The translations under genes were made by a program, and so were the position numbers. Source: Atrina japonica (Eukaryota; Mollusca; Bivalvia; Pterioida; Pinnidae). Taken from it: 64,000 nt of DNA. Position 1 is the stretch's first letter. Every line of letters begins with the position of its first letter. Positions 52,997 through 60,313 of this stretch are shown piece after piece. The notes below the pieces were generated by a model. It was not told the origin of the DNA and did not search any database. It saw nothing but the letters and a program-made list of their open reading frames with translations. Location of the stretch: positions 34,006 through 98,005 of the forward strand of contig BROG01001206.1 of the NCBI GenBank assembly GCA_030159075.1. Direction: 5' to 3'.

Positions 52997-54173
52997 GAAT
53001 AATAAGAATAAACACGACAATAACAATAGGGTTTTCCACTAGTAGTGGAAAGCCCTAATAAAATGAAATACATGTATAATTAAAATAAATAAATAAAGGG
53101 TTCTGTCATACAAACCCTGGTGACGCCATAGGTTCCGGAAATATCCATACAAACAGATGGAACGAAATTTCTGGCTTACATAGTATTAGTCCCAATAAAA
53201 AAACTATAATTCATTCTAGATCATAAAACATATTAAAATTACTAAAACGGATTTGAGATAGCACAAGAATGCAATAAAATGGTCAAATGATAACTTTATA
53301 ATGCATACATGTATATATGTAAAAGCTGTAGAGTACTCTAGAATACTCTAATTAGTCGGACTCCTCTTGGTGGGGAAATTTAGTGTAACCTCAAAATTTG
53401 TTCTGTACCCACAAACTGACAGGTCAGGGGTACAAAAATCCCCAAATAAAAAAAATGGTGGGCATGCTGATTATGGCAGAAATCCTAACACTGGCCCTAT
53501 ATCCCTACTGTATAGGTCCTACCAGTTCATGTCTAGAAACCCCATTCTTGGTTTTATTTAAAAACTTAGTTATATTGTAAAGATAAACATTATACCTAGA
53601 AAATCTTAACTTCATGTAAAAACTGAGAACAATTTTCTCAGCTCGTCGTACTTACATGGGTTAATCTCATATCAAATACCAATATATTGAAGTTGTTGTT
53701 CATGTTCTTGAAAAATGGTTTATATTCAGACGTAAATTGCGGTTGTTAGACATTTTGTCATTTTGAATCGGACTCATAACTCGACGATCTGACTAGTTCA
53801 CCTTGTAAGGAATGATATTTTGGCCTTGTAAGGAATGAGATTTTGGCCTTGAAAAGTCCTTAAAAAGTTTTGAAAGTTTTAAATTAGAATTCACTGTTGT
53901 CTTGTCCAAAGCTTTCTGTAACTTTTCATCTGGCTGATTACTACAGAAACCTGTTAGATGTGAGGTAAGTCCAGGTTTAGATTTGAACTTTAATTCATAT
54001 CAATCAGGTCAGTTTGCATGGAATCCTGATCTTAAATTTATATTTAATTTTAAAGTGAAATTTTGGTTGACAAATTTTGGAGTTAAAGTTATTCATTTTT
54101 TTCTTTTCTATAGCCAGAGAAGCTTGCGGAGAGTTTCTTGTACTTTTGCCAAGGAGTTGGAGTTCGTATCTAA
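14313..54173 (+). CDS. NDRG-family gene, 3' part (eight exons, partial)
   Basis: Eight exons join in frame: 14313-14375, 18356-18416, 22944-23030, 25166-25243, 36080-36195, 37281-37316, 40836-40980 and 54114-54173, giving 214 residues and a stop. Every intron starts GT and ends AG, and the phases (2,0,0,0,2,2,0) match at each junction. The order follows the NDRG family: [11 protein letters not shown], then [16 protein letters not shown] at the former nucleophile elbow, [18 protein letters not shown], an insert-helix region ending in [21 protein letters not shown], and C-terminal [19 protein letters not shown] proteins have an alpha/beta-hydrolase fold without the catalytic Ser; here the elbow reads G-L-G-E-G, so a non-enzymatic scaffold role is expected (family knowledge). 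The protein stops right after the last helix and lacks the Ser-rich tail of several vertebrate NDRGs. The N-terminal exons (His-Asp loop, first strands) were not found in 1-14312. The family call is strong; the subtype is not assigned. Confidence 0.88.
14490..15390. repeat. 28-bp intronic minisatellite
   Basis: The unit is approximately AAGTAAACAGTCAGTTGTTT + TCTCTACT, in about 30 degenerate copies. GTTGTTTT and GTCATTTT variants alternate, and a block at about 14640-14830 recurs at about 14990-15175. It has the same period as the 5.8-7.7 kb satellite but unrelated sequence. Confidence 0.92.
15487..15630. mobile_element. 144-bp near-perfect hairpin (foldback/MITE-like)
   Basis: The left arm starts AAGGATTGTTTTTCATTTTT and the right arm ends AAAAATGAAAAACAATCCTT. 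The inner arms ATGGCAATGCATTATGGAAA and TTTCCATAATGCATTGCCAT are complementary, with a loop of about 4 nt (GCAG). No coding capacity. Confidence 0.85.
15631..17135. other. Intron sequence, no feature recognised
   Basis: Ordinary AT-rich intron. No repeats or exon-like segments were supported. Confidence 0.4.
17136..17199. repeat. (TA)n microsatellite
   Basis: About 60 bp of TA. Confidence 0.95.
17340..18020. repeat. Degenerate minisatellite
   Basis: Recurring phrases such as AATACAACTATATAGGTCAT, GGGGCAGGAAATGTCA, TTTCTAG and ATCAGGTTCTATCATTAGAT occur at roughly 60-75 bp spacing, about ten degenerate copies. Confidence 0.65.
18356..18416 (+). CDS. NDRG-like exon B, nucleophile-elbow exon
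   Basis: This 61-bp exon lies between acceptor TTATTTTCAG and donor GTATGT. It encodes [20 protein letters not shown], equivalent to the family's IIGVGVGAGAYILARYA. In active alpha/beta hydrolases this turn is G-x-S-x-G; here the Ser position is Gly, as in NDRG proteins, so no catalytic nucleophile is present. About 55 bp downstream the intron enters a cluster of GTGATATCAC palindromes. Confidence 0.87.
18465..18775. repeat. GTGATATCAC palindrome cluster 1
   Basis: At least ten copies of the self-complementary decamer GTGATATCAC or one-base variants, spaced about 20-25 bp and separated by TTATTCGAATA-like linkers that are often palindromic too. The cluster starts about 50 bp after NDRG exon B. 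Confidence 0.9.
19160..19610. repeat. GTGATATCAC palindrome cluster 2
   Basis: A second, more degenerate cluster of the same decamer with linkers TTATTCAAATAG and CAATTTGAATA. About 390 bp of ordinary intron separates it from cluster 1. Confidence 0.88.
19925..20275. repeat. ~90-bp tandem repeat with nested TA microsatellite
   Basis: About four copies of a unit containing GTGGCCTTATGAGATAT, ATATCACCTATCACAAGTGG and CACATGTAAATCTACTTACA. In one copy the internal ATAT has expanded into about 70 bp of TA (20018-20088). Decayed pieces (GTGAGCCACTTGTGA) continue to about 20400. Confidence 0.8.
20480..22280. repeat. Dispersed repeat, two related copies (ATGTCA.GGTCAAGG...GGCCTCTTGTTT type)
   Basis: One copy runs from AAAATGTCATGGTCAAGGGG (about 20500) to GGCCTCTTGTTT (about 21750). 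Its interior has three or four decayed sub-repeats (GTTATTTCCCCTTTTAAGTGGA, TTTTCATGTTTTG). A second, shorter copy runs from AAAATGTCAAGGTCATGGAA (about 22010) to CCCATCGGACCCTTGTTTGT (about 22280) and contains the TA array. No RT or transposase was recognised. Confidence 0.6.
22066..22153. repeat. (TA)n microsatellite
   Basis: About 88 bp, inside a dispersed repeat. Confidence 0.95.
22944..23030 (+). CDS. NDRG-like exon C
   Basis: This 87-bp, phase 0-0 exon has acceptor CTTTTCAG after a long pyrimidine tract and donor GTCAGT. Its 29 residues start with [15 protein letters not shown] and end FMETVKHK, matching the family pattern NPE.VEGLVLIN......WMDW..(A)SK. The initial ATG is an internal Met, because the frame is continuous with exon B. 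Confidence 0.86.
23502..23574. repeat. (TA)n microsatellite
   Basis: About 72 bp with one TTA slip, directly abutting a SINE fragment. Confidence 0.95.
23576..23740 (-). mobile_element. SINE family 1, truncated (head missing)
   Basis: Carries the tail and body (GTTTATTGTTGTTTAACGTC, GGGCTTCAAATT, CATTGAGCAGTGAGGGTTCT) but not the tRNA-like head. Confidence 0.72.
23878..24440. repeat. Dispersed repeat, copy 1
   Basis: Begins TGGGTTTACTTCGACTTTTC and includes AGAGTATATGTTCATGTACC, CAATATTTAAAGTTGGTGCG and TTGATTTATTTTCATTTCAT. The same series of segments, in the same order, lies at 56597-58115. No coding capacity. Confidence 0.75.
24730..24930 (-). mobile_element. SINE family 1, highly decayed
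   Basis: Body landmarks are visible (GGAGATGTCACCAGC, TGACCTATGCTATGG, AGTAAGGGTTCTTTTAAGTG), but the head is not clear. Confidence 0.5.
25166..25243 (+). CDS. NDRG-like exon D
   Basis: This 78-bp exon (26 codons, phase 0-0) has acceptor ATGGCAG and donor GTAAGT. It encodes [19 protein letters not shown] followed by VLHRFGL, matching the segment after the lid helix (L..W.....G....[11 protein letters not shown] type). The intron after it contains the large 25-bp satellite. Confidence 0.84.
25531..27995. repeat. 25-bp satellite, about 98 copies
   Basis: The monomer is AAAGGCATATATAGGTGACT + GATTT. Variants (GATGACTGACTAAAGG, GACATATATAGG, GGTGAATGATT, TAGTTGACTG) recur in the same order about 898 bp apart (26287 and 27185), so the array contains a large internal duplication of about 36 monomers. 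It lies 288 bp after NDRG exon D. Confidence 0.95.
28000..28664. other. Intron sequence with small TA tracts
   Basis: Short TA/TATG tracts at 28321-28352 and 28391-28465. Otherwise nothing was recognised. Confidence 0.45.
28680..28910 (+). mobile_element. tRNA-derived SINE (family 2), best copy
   Basis: Preceded by a G15 tract. The A-box-like TGGCAGAGTGGTTAGAG (28687 on) and a perfect B box GGTTCGAATCCC (28738-28749) mark the tRNA head. The body follows (GGGAAAGTTTGCCAG, CTCCTCCACCAGTGAAAACT), with tail TTGTTGAGTATGGCGTAAAA. Confidence 0.85.
29365..30040 (+). mobile_element. SINE family 2 tails and decayed copies
   Basis: Three fragments end in the family-2 tail: about 29365-29425 (TTGGGTGTGGCATAAAACAC), about 29525-29645 (TTGTTGAGTGTGGCATAAAA) and about 29830-30030 (GTTAAATGTGGCTCAAAACA). 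The last keeps weak body landmarks. Confidence 0.6.
30041..31850. other. Intron sequence, no gene recognised
   Basis: A short motif TACTGCAATGCCCAAAACC repeats three times in degenerate form at 30320-30420. The longest frame here (121 codons) has no splice support and no recognisable domain. Confidence 0.4.
31855..32100 (+). mobile_element. tRNA-derived SINE (family 2)
   Basis: Head GGCCTCCATGGTCGAGTGGT, body GAGAAAGTTTGCTAGTTTAC, CTCCTCCACCACTAAAAACT, tail TTGTTGAGTGTGGCGTAAAA, then an A-rich end. Confidence 0.8.
32737..33480. repeat. ~60-70-bp tandem repeat (ACAGTGGAACCT...)
   Basis: About 11-12 degenerate units of the form TTACAGTGGAACCTTGCTAT, AAAGACCACCTAACTGACTC, AAAGTGGTCTGATTAGTGAG. 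An isolated half-unit also occurs at about 23310. Confidence 0.88.
34063..34320 (+). other. Possible 5' piece of the RT-bearing element
   Basis: An 84-codon open frame with GGACCAGTCTATTATGGTCT. A diverged relative of this phrase appears at 39283 (AGACCAGTCAGATGCAGTCC), next to the second RT-element fragment, so it may belong to that retroelement. No domain was recognised. Confidence 0.3.
34410..35230 (+). pseudogene. Reverse-transcriptase fragment of a retroelement (degenerate)
   Basis: The frame at 34410-34805 contains [20 protein letters not shown] and [12 protein letters not shown], matching an RT type common in aquatic-animal genomes ([14 protein letters not shown], then F.YIDDVLS). The catalytic Y-x-D-D reads Y-I-N-N, so it is dead. 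Downstream, past frameshifts, lie the usual C-terminal pieces ([23 protein letters not shown], [13 protein letters not shown] at about 34880-35010) and a 3' untranslated tail (GACTGTGGACTCACGGCAGG, CTCCATGGCACCTGATCCTA) up to 35225. Assignment to a Penelope-like class is an inference; no GIY-YIG domain is visible. Confidence 0.7.
35470..35720. repeat. Dispersed/tandem repeat related to 3130-3350
   Basis: Two units of about 120 bp share AAACCATATA, AATTGTTAT.GG.AGACACA and GTGTATGA..GG. Related text lies near the left end of the window. Confidence 0.6.
35828..36008. mobile_element. MITE-like inverted-repeat element, copy 3
   Basis: Terminal repeats are ACAGTAAAACCTG (left) and, on the opposite strand, ACAGTACAACCTGCTATAGC (right). 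The interior has GTGACCCTTATACACAGG and GCCTTTAAAGACAGATGATT. Its orientation is opposite to copies 1-2. It ends 71 bp upstream of NDRG exon E. Confidence 0.7.
36080..36195 (+). CDS. NDRG-like exon E
   Basis: This 116-bp exon has acceptor ACATTGCAG and donor GTAAGT and ends in phase 2. It encodes a helical segment beginning [18 protein letters not shown] and ending [10 protein letters not shown], the equivalent of the NDRG region E....ELIQ.YR......NPGNL..F.NSYN. An inverted-repeat MITE-like element ends 71 bp upstream of the acceptor. Confidence 0.86.
36829..37127 (+). mobile_element. tRNA-derived SINE (family 1), near full length
   Basis: Head CAGCCTAGCTCAGTCTGAAG (A-box-like), B-box-like GAGTTTGTACCC, body CACTGCTCAATGGCCGCAAG and GGTGACGTCTCCATATGAGT, and tail AACAATAAACAAAG(AAAG)n. 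It ends 153 bp before NDRG exon F. Confidence 0.82.
37281..37316 (+). CDS. NDRG-like exon F (short exon)
   Basis: This 36-bp exon has acceptor ATCTTTACAG and donor GTAAGT, with phase 2 at both ends. With the flanking split codons it reads [13 protein letters not shown], equivalent to the RRDL motif that precedes LKCPVLLV in NDRG proteins. It is short enough to be missed by most gene finders but is required for the frame. Confidence 0.84.
38579..39590. mobile_element. Inverted-repeat-flanked segment containing RT-element 3' fragment
   Basis: About 90 bp at 38579-38670 (AGACCTTTTCAGTTTGAATT, AATGATAAGGGAGTCGT) is the diverged inverse of 39486-39590 (ACGACTCCCTTATCAATTAT, GGTCTGACCAAATTGACAAA). 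A further partial copy (ATGATAAGGTAGTCGTATAA) follows at 39592. Between the arms lies the reverse-oriented RT-element 3' end. Confidence 0.5.
38790..39180 (-). pseudogene. RT-element 3' fragment, reverse orientation
   Basis: The reverse complement reads the same C-terminal and 3'-tail sequence as 34880-35225 (CGGGTGTGACCGGTCGACAG, CTCCATGGCACCTAATCCCA, TTGGTTTCCAGAGGTCCGTG), including TTAAATTTT..GGTCGGTAT, where the protein family has KFYGRY. It is 5'-truncated and lacks the RT core. Confidence 0.7.
40836..40980 (+). CDS. NDRG-like exon G
   Basis: This 145-bp exon has acceptor ATCACAACAG and donor GTAATG and enters in phase 2. It begins [20 protein letters not shown], the counterpart of the family's LKCPVMLVVGD..P..DAVVEC, and continues through [20 protein letters not shown]. 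The Asp in VTD aligns with the position that would carry the catalytic acid in a true hydrolase. The intron that follows is about 13 kb and carries the two-module repeat compound. Confidence 0.88.
41020..42690. repeat. Dispersed repeat, three decayed tandem segments
   Basis: Starts AGCTCACCTGAACCAAAGGT and includes TTTTCAACTTCTCCTCCAAA and GGATTTTGATGAAACCTTTA, with a segment (GGTACCCTCTTTGAAAATCT, CTGAGTGATCTACATAG) recurring at about 41250, 41910 and 42390. It ends near GCCCATGGGTCTCTTGT. The style is typical of a family spread through molluscan introns (recollection, not searched). Confidence 0.6.
42760..43135. repeat. Two-copy tandem duplication (~165 bp)
   Basis: CTACATTTACTCAAATTTGA, TTGCCAAAATCTACTTTTCG and AAGTGCACTTTGACATCTAG recur about 165 bp later with scattered changes. 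Confidence 0.82.
43136..44691. other. Intron sequence, no feature recognised
   Basis: No repeats or exon-like segments were supported. Confidence 0.4.
45129..45221. repeat. (TC)n microsatellite
   Basis: About 93 bp pure CT. The equivalent array in module 2 is at 49645. Confidence 0.96.
45970..46061. repeat. (TC)n microsatellite
   Basis: About 92 bp pure CT. Confidence 0.96.
46585..47345. repeat. 245-bp tandem array in module 1
   Basis: Three units plus a partial one. The landmark GAGACGGTCCCTCTAC recurs at 46706, 46952 and 47196, and once more at 47734 after the inserted GACGGACA element. Units are almost identical, suggesting recent amplification. Confidence 0.93.
47350..47728. mobile_element. 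GACGGACA-microsatellite hairpin element, copy 1
   Basis: Contains GGCTCCGACGCCTATGTACC, (GACAGACG)n-type tetranucleotides (47558-47598) and a hairpin TATACCCC...GGGGTATA (about 47610-47640). It ends near GGGTGTCCATACACTG. It resembles the bivalve interspersed elements that carry an ACGG/ACAG microsatellite beside a terminal hairpin (recollection of the class). Confidence 0.7.
49645..49723. repeat. (TC)n microsatellite
   Basis: About 79 bp pure CT. Confidence 0.96.
49950..50339. mobile_element. GACGGACA-microsatellite hairpin element, copy 2
   Basis: Nearly the same sequence as copy 1 (GGCTCCGACTCCTATGTACC, GACGGACA repeats at 50159-50193, TACCCCCAAATCTGTTTGCG + GGGTATA), ending at the same GGGTGTCCATACACTG. 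It sits at a different place in the module. Confidence 0.7.
50966..51320. repeat. 245-bp unit, 1.4 copies in module 2
   Basis: Same unit as 46585-47345 (GAGACGGTCCCTCTAC at 51084), with a second, truncated copy. Confidence 0.9.
52949..52996. repeat. (AAT)n microsatellite
   Basis: About 48 bp, running into AAG-type units before the terminal hairpin of module 2. Confidence 0.94.
53059..54113. other. End of last NDRG intron
   Basis: Ordinary AT-rich sequence. GTAAGGAATGAGATTTTGGCC is duplicated at about 53806-53846. Nothing else was recognised. Confidence 0.4.
54114..54173 (+). CDS. NDRG-like exon H, last coding exon with stop
   Basis: The acceptor is TTTTCTATAG. The sequence reads [19 protein letters not shown] then TAA, matching the NDRG C-terminal helix QP.KL.EAFKYF.QGMGY. 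The stop comes directly after the conserved helix, so no long phosphorylatable tail is encoded in this exon. An alternative 3' exon cannot be excluded from sequence alone. Confidence 0.88.
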   Translation, partial: PEKLAESFLYFCQGVGVRI

Positions 54174-54610
54174 CAAAAAAACATGTACTGTCTTGCCCAT
54201 GTTTAAAGATCTGTACTTGAGATTAACATACATGTGACAGAAGAAATCAGTCCAACTGCTATGCCACAACTGGAGATATTTTATTTTTTTAGCTGTAGAT
54301 TTGGTCTCATAACTGGAGACTTTTTAACTATCTTTTTTACAGACATTGTCAATTTTTATCCTTTTTTTTGCATGTTGTAACTTCTAAATGTTTTCTTTGT
54401 TTTGATTATTTACTTAGCCAACTCTATGCTTTTTAATAGACATGTATATTGCATGAATTTTGTTAAGTTTTTACATGAATTTTTTTTATCGATGTTTTGT
54501 TGTCATTTTTTTGGCATGTTATAACTTCTGAATTTTCCCCCTGATTACTTTAATTACCACAGCACTTGTTTGTAATCTAAAAAAAATAAAGAAGTCCAGT
54601 CCAGTTCCAT
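54174..54610 (+). other. NDRG-like 3' UTR with poly(A) signal
   Basis: AT-rich sequence follows the stop and contains AATAAA at 54585-54590. That would give a UTR of roughly 430 nt. A second AATAAA at 54705-54710 could serve a longer form. The 3' end is inferred from the hexamer only. Confidence 0.5.
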
Positions 54611-56596
54611 TTCTTCCATACCACTTCCGGAAGTGTCTGCCATTACATGTGCTTTGTAAAAAATTAGACCTTGAGGTAAATGCATTCATTGCTTGCTTTT
54701 TATAAATAAAATATTATTTTTTTGTTGAGGTAAATTACAAATATCTTTTTTAGACTGTAAGATGTTGTAATAACTATTTTTGATGGCTGATATCATGCTT
54801 CTAATCATTAATCACAGGAGATGAAAACGCGTTCCCAGCTCCTGTGCATCAATGATCCACAAAGCCTACACACACTCTTTTAGACCTAGTCTTATCACAA
54901 GTTAACATTCAATCAGTGGACGGAATGATGTTATATAATCATGAAGACGGCCGGTCGGTAGTCAGCTTAGGTCTGGTATTAGGCCTTTATTACCACCAAT
55001 CATCATGTTTATTATTAAATGTATGGAAACAAAAAAAAAGAGAAAAGAATGCAATGATTGTTTTATGACATATTATACATGTGCATATTTCATTTCTTTT
55101 GGTAATATGTTACAAGTCAGTTCATTTTACTTGCAACTCCATATGACTTCGATCAGTTTGTTAGGGTGTTTAATCTCATTATTTGTCATTATGTTACACA
55201 ATTGATTTTATTTTTCTGCAAATATAATTTTGAAAATACTAGAAATGAAATGAAATGAAACTTTAGGCATTTTTGATCACTAGAAATTAGTTTAAACTGT
55301 AAATAAGGTAAACAAATTCTGATGAGATGGCTGCTTTCCGGACAGGTAGACCTGTGTCAAAACTGACAGATCACTCGTATCTTGTACTCGGTTCACTCTG
55401 CATAGAAAATATTTATGTCCCGTGTATGTTTTGTAAGTAGTGTGATACTTATTACCAGCAAAACTTGAATATACAAAGTGACACATAAAACTTGATGCTA
55501 CATTCTATTTTTCTCTATATATTTCAGTATAACAGAATAACATAGTAATTTTTTAGTCAGATTCAACACAATTTTTTCTACAAATCAAGCTTTGAAAATT
55601 CTGTTTGTTTGGTTATAAATTCCCATTGATTTGTTTTATAGCACTGGTGAGTTTTTCGATATTAAGAAATTAATTTTCTTTTAAAGTTTTTGAAACTTTA
55701 AAAAATTAATTTTGAACATCAGTCATCTCAGGTTAAAAATTGTATATGAAAATTCAAACTGAAAATAGATATTTGTTTAGTTTTGTGGGATAAGTTATGT
55801 CAAAATTATCTTAAAAATAACTGATAGTGTTTCTATGAATGTTTTGAAAATTTGTGAATTTTTATGAAAGCCATAGACACAAATTAAAAGTTTGATTTTG
55901 TTTTGTTTTGATTATGTTTTCCACATTAAGAAGGTACAAAAAGAAAACATTACACTTGTCTTGTAACTCCCACTGAATCAAACTAATTTCATTGCTCAAA
56001 AGTTTAGGAAAAAATAGTTATTTTAAGATGTATAGTAAATATGATAAATATATGAATTATTTTTTTTATTTTTATAAATATTGGATACTTATTCTAATTT
56101 TCTTGCTGTTATTTTACATTTTGTTTGTATAAATCTATACTTGATATATTTAAAATATTATATCATTTAATGTGTTAATTCAGATTTTATATTAACTTGT
56201 AAACTAATCCACTATAAACCAATAAAGATCAACATCTGTATATATCTTATGTGTTTTATCTGTAACACAATATTTTGAAATTCATCGTGAAAAATTTAAT
56301 ACTGACTACAGATGAACTACCATTTAAATAAATATATTATCTTATCTTTTGGATATCCAGACAGCTAGTAGGCGGAAATCTTAAAACAGCGCTTTAGAGG
56401 GTAGGCCTTTAAAACTTTTCACCCTATATCTCAGTTGGGGATCTGATTTTGACAAAACGCAAGGGATGATATACAGTTACCTTGTAATATATTGTAAATG
56501 ATCACAATTATAACAAAAAGAAGAGACAAAGGGTATATAATGATAGGAAAACCAATTTACAAGTTTTTTAATGGGTTGTTTTGTAATAAGAACCTA
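54611..56596. other. Intergenic AT-rich DNA
   Basis: No exon or clear repeat recognised. Confidence 0.4.
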
Positions 56597-57977
56597 TTAT
56601 GGGTTTACTTCGACTTTCATCGAGGGCTATGTTGTTAGCAGTGAAAAGGTCATAGAGGTAACATTCGCACTTCGTGTAAAATATAGTCCAACTCAATAGA
56701 TTAACTTTTACAGAAAAGTCAAATATTTTGTTGTAGATGAAATTAAATCTAGTTTGAACAATTATTAAAAGAAATACCGCATAATTACTTCCGCCTTTCG
56801 AAATTATACAATGTAGTTAGTTTGAACAAAAAGTCATCGATATATTTATAAATATTGAATTCCACTATATGAGATTCCAGTGATGTTGAGCCTGCCTTGA
56901 GAAACTGTTCACTATTCTTTTTATTGATAGCTACAAGCATACAGCGATGTAAAGAGAAATAATTACATATCACCGATACCAACATGAAGCTAAATCAATT
57001 TCTTTTGAACTCTCAAGAATATGTGTTTTTCAGTCCATGGAGAAATGAAAATAAAAGCGGATTAGAGGGATAGCATCGAGTAGGATGTGCTTGTTATGCA
57101 AATGACGCGTAACATTTGTAATGAATAAGTTCCTGTCCATTTTTAACGTGTTTGTCAACAAACCGCTATAATAATTTGCCATGGTGTGGTTCCCCGTGCA
57201 TGTTTCCTTCATTTACACACACAATATGGCGACCACATGCCTTAAATCGCCAGCAACTGCTCAATTTCAGCGTACAACCACTTGATTACTGTGTGTATCG
57301 ATATCGCAAAGGGAGGTGTCTCGAACATTGGCTGTTCAAATTTCCAGTTCACGTTTCCGCGGAAGTTGTCCATTGCCGGGTGTTTACACAACAACTATCA
57401 CAACTTTTGAGGTTAGATTGGGATGTTTAAACCGAAACTTTTTCTGTTCATTATCAATTTCAAACAGAAACCGCAGTTGTAACCATCGCCGAAAGCGTTG
57501 AAGTCTGTTACTCTATAAGTAAAATTGGTGATAGATCGTTTTGCTACATCGCGACTTTAGGCCCGAATTAAGTTAATTTAATTCAAATGAAAAAAAAAAA
57601 TTCTTTAGCAATTAACATTGGGTAAACTGTCTTTTTCACTCCGTACAGTTATCTATGTAATTAATTAATACAAGATAGAGAACGTTGTTAATTAAGTCAA
57701 GTCAGAGTATATGTTCATGTACCATGGTAACTGCCCAAATTGGATTGTTAACAAACCCAAAAATTTGTTTTAAATCACAGTCATTTTTAGTTATGAAAAA
57801 ATTATATATTTGTTCTCAGTGTCATGTTTGGTTTAAATTAAGCTCCATATAAATGTACATGTTTTATTTTGAAATAAGTGTTAATGTACAACTGGCAATA
57901 TTTAAAGTTGATGCGAAAGATACAACAAATAAAATGTAGAATGTTAATTTTTCATTTTTAATTTATTTAGAGGTTAG

Positions 57978-58013
<36 letters not shown>

Positions 58014-58115
58014 TCTACATTAATTTGATTTATTTTCATTTCATATGTTAAATAGAAGTATGAATCTATGTCTATTTTGCCAAAAAAACATTCCATTTCA
58101 GTACCTTGATTTTTT
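56597..58115. repeat. Dispersed repeat, copy 2, interrupted by ~0.78 kb
   Basis: The left part (56597-56662, TGGGTTTACTTCGACTTTCA) and right part (about 57447-58115, TTCATTATCAATTTCAAACA, AGAGTATATGTTCATGTACC, TTTAAAGTTGATGCGAAAG) match copy 1 at 23878-24440 in order. 56663-57446 has no counterpart there. A T30 tract lies at 57979-58010. Confidence 0.65.
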
Positions 58116-58375
58116 TACTTTTTTGTTTGTTTTTTTTCTTGCTTAAGTTTAAGTGATGGTAGGATTTTTGTACAACGTCATGGATACAAGTACTGCTAGT
58201 GATATTTGAGGATTAACATTAACTGTACTCTTGTATAAAAAGAAATGTTCAATTTCTTGATTGTTTATCAATTTTGTAATTACATGTAGCTATATATTTG
58301 CTCTGTCACATCTCCCATAACTTTTTAAGAATTTCTCAGGTCTATTCTTTTTTCTTAGCATGCTTGCTAGCACGC

Positions 58376-58528
58376 ACATACATACATACATACATACATA
58401 CATACATACATACATACATACATACATACATACTTGCATGCATGCATGCATGCATACATACATACATACATACATACATACATACATACATACATACATA
58501 CATACATACATAAATACATAAATACATA
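58376..58528. repeat. (CATA)n microsatellite
   Basis: About 150 bp of ACAT tetranucleotides with a central GCATGCATGCATGCAT patch. It explains the Cys-Met-Tyr-Val and Tyr-Ile-His-Thr frames. Confidence 0.96.
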
Positions 58529-58861
58529 CATAGTCACACATGCAAGCACATAATCAAGAAAGAGTGAAATAGATGCCAAATGCATAAACTAAAGATAGTG
58601 ATGTTGATTTACAACCTTTCAGAATATTTCAGACCTTGCTCCGGAAATCACCTTTACGTGCTTTATCTACTGGAACAATCGCAAGGTGAAATATCGACTC
58701 CATATGCATGCTAATTCAACGTGTACACCCGAGACCGCGGTTTAAACCAAGTTGCATTTATGCAGTGTATTTCAACATAATAAAATTTAGCACTTATTAT
58801 ATCTATTCATTTATATTTTGTTTTTATTATTTCAATCATTTCAACTATGCACTGATTGACG

Positions 58862-58863
<2 letters not shown>

Positions 58864-58948
<85 letters not shown>
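58864..58948. repeat. (TA)n microsatellite
   Basis: About 85 bp pure TA. Confidence 0.96.
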
Positions 58949-58950
<2 letters not shown>

Positions 58951-58989
58951 ATGAGGCAAGTCATTTTTTCTTTGAGAGCGGCGATATAC

Positions 58990-60287
<1,298 letters not shown>

Positions 60288-60313
60288 AATATTATTTATT
60301 ATTAAAATTTTAC

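Larger units (their letters stand above)
49214..53058. mobile_element. Repeat compound, module 2
   Basis: Same block series as module 1: CTAGAATTCGTATCGAATAC again at 49214, a TC array (49645-49723), the GACGGACA element (here before the GTGTGTCTGTC block rather than after it), the GTCTG block (50509-50966), 1.4 copies of the 245-bp unit (50966-51320), and the final block (about 51700-52945). It ends with (AAT)n and a 14-bp-arm hairpin TAGGGTTTTCCACT/AGTGGAAAGCCCTA (53027-53057). A terminal hairpin followed by a CTAA-type end is reminiscent of Helitron-like elements, but this is inference. Confidence 0.58.

Noticed and set aside
58290..58585. Met-Tyr-Val-Cys and Thr-Tyr-Ile-His repeat proteins
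   Set aside because: Products of the (CATA)n microsatellite.
58633..58683. Exon-like stretch (ATTTCAG acceptor, GTGAAA donor, open frame LLRKSPLRALSTG)
   Set aside because: The NDRG reading frame already ended at 54171, no family was recognised, and no partner exon was found.
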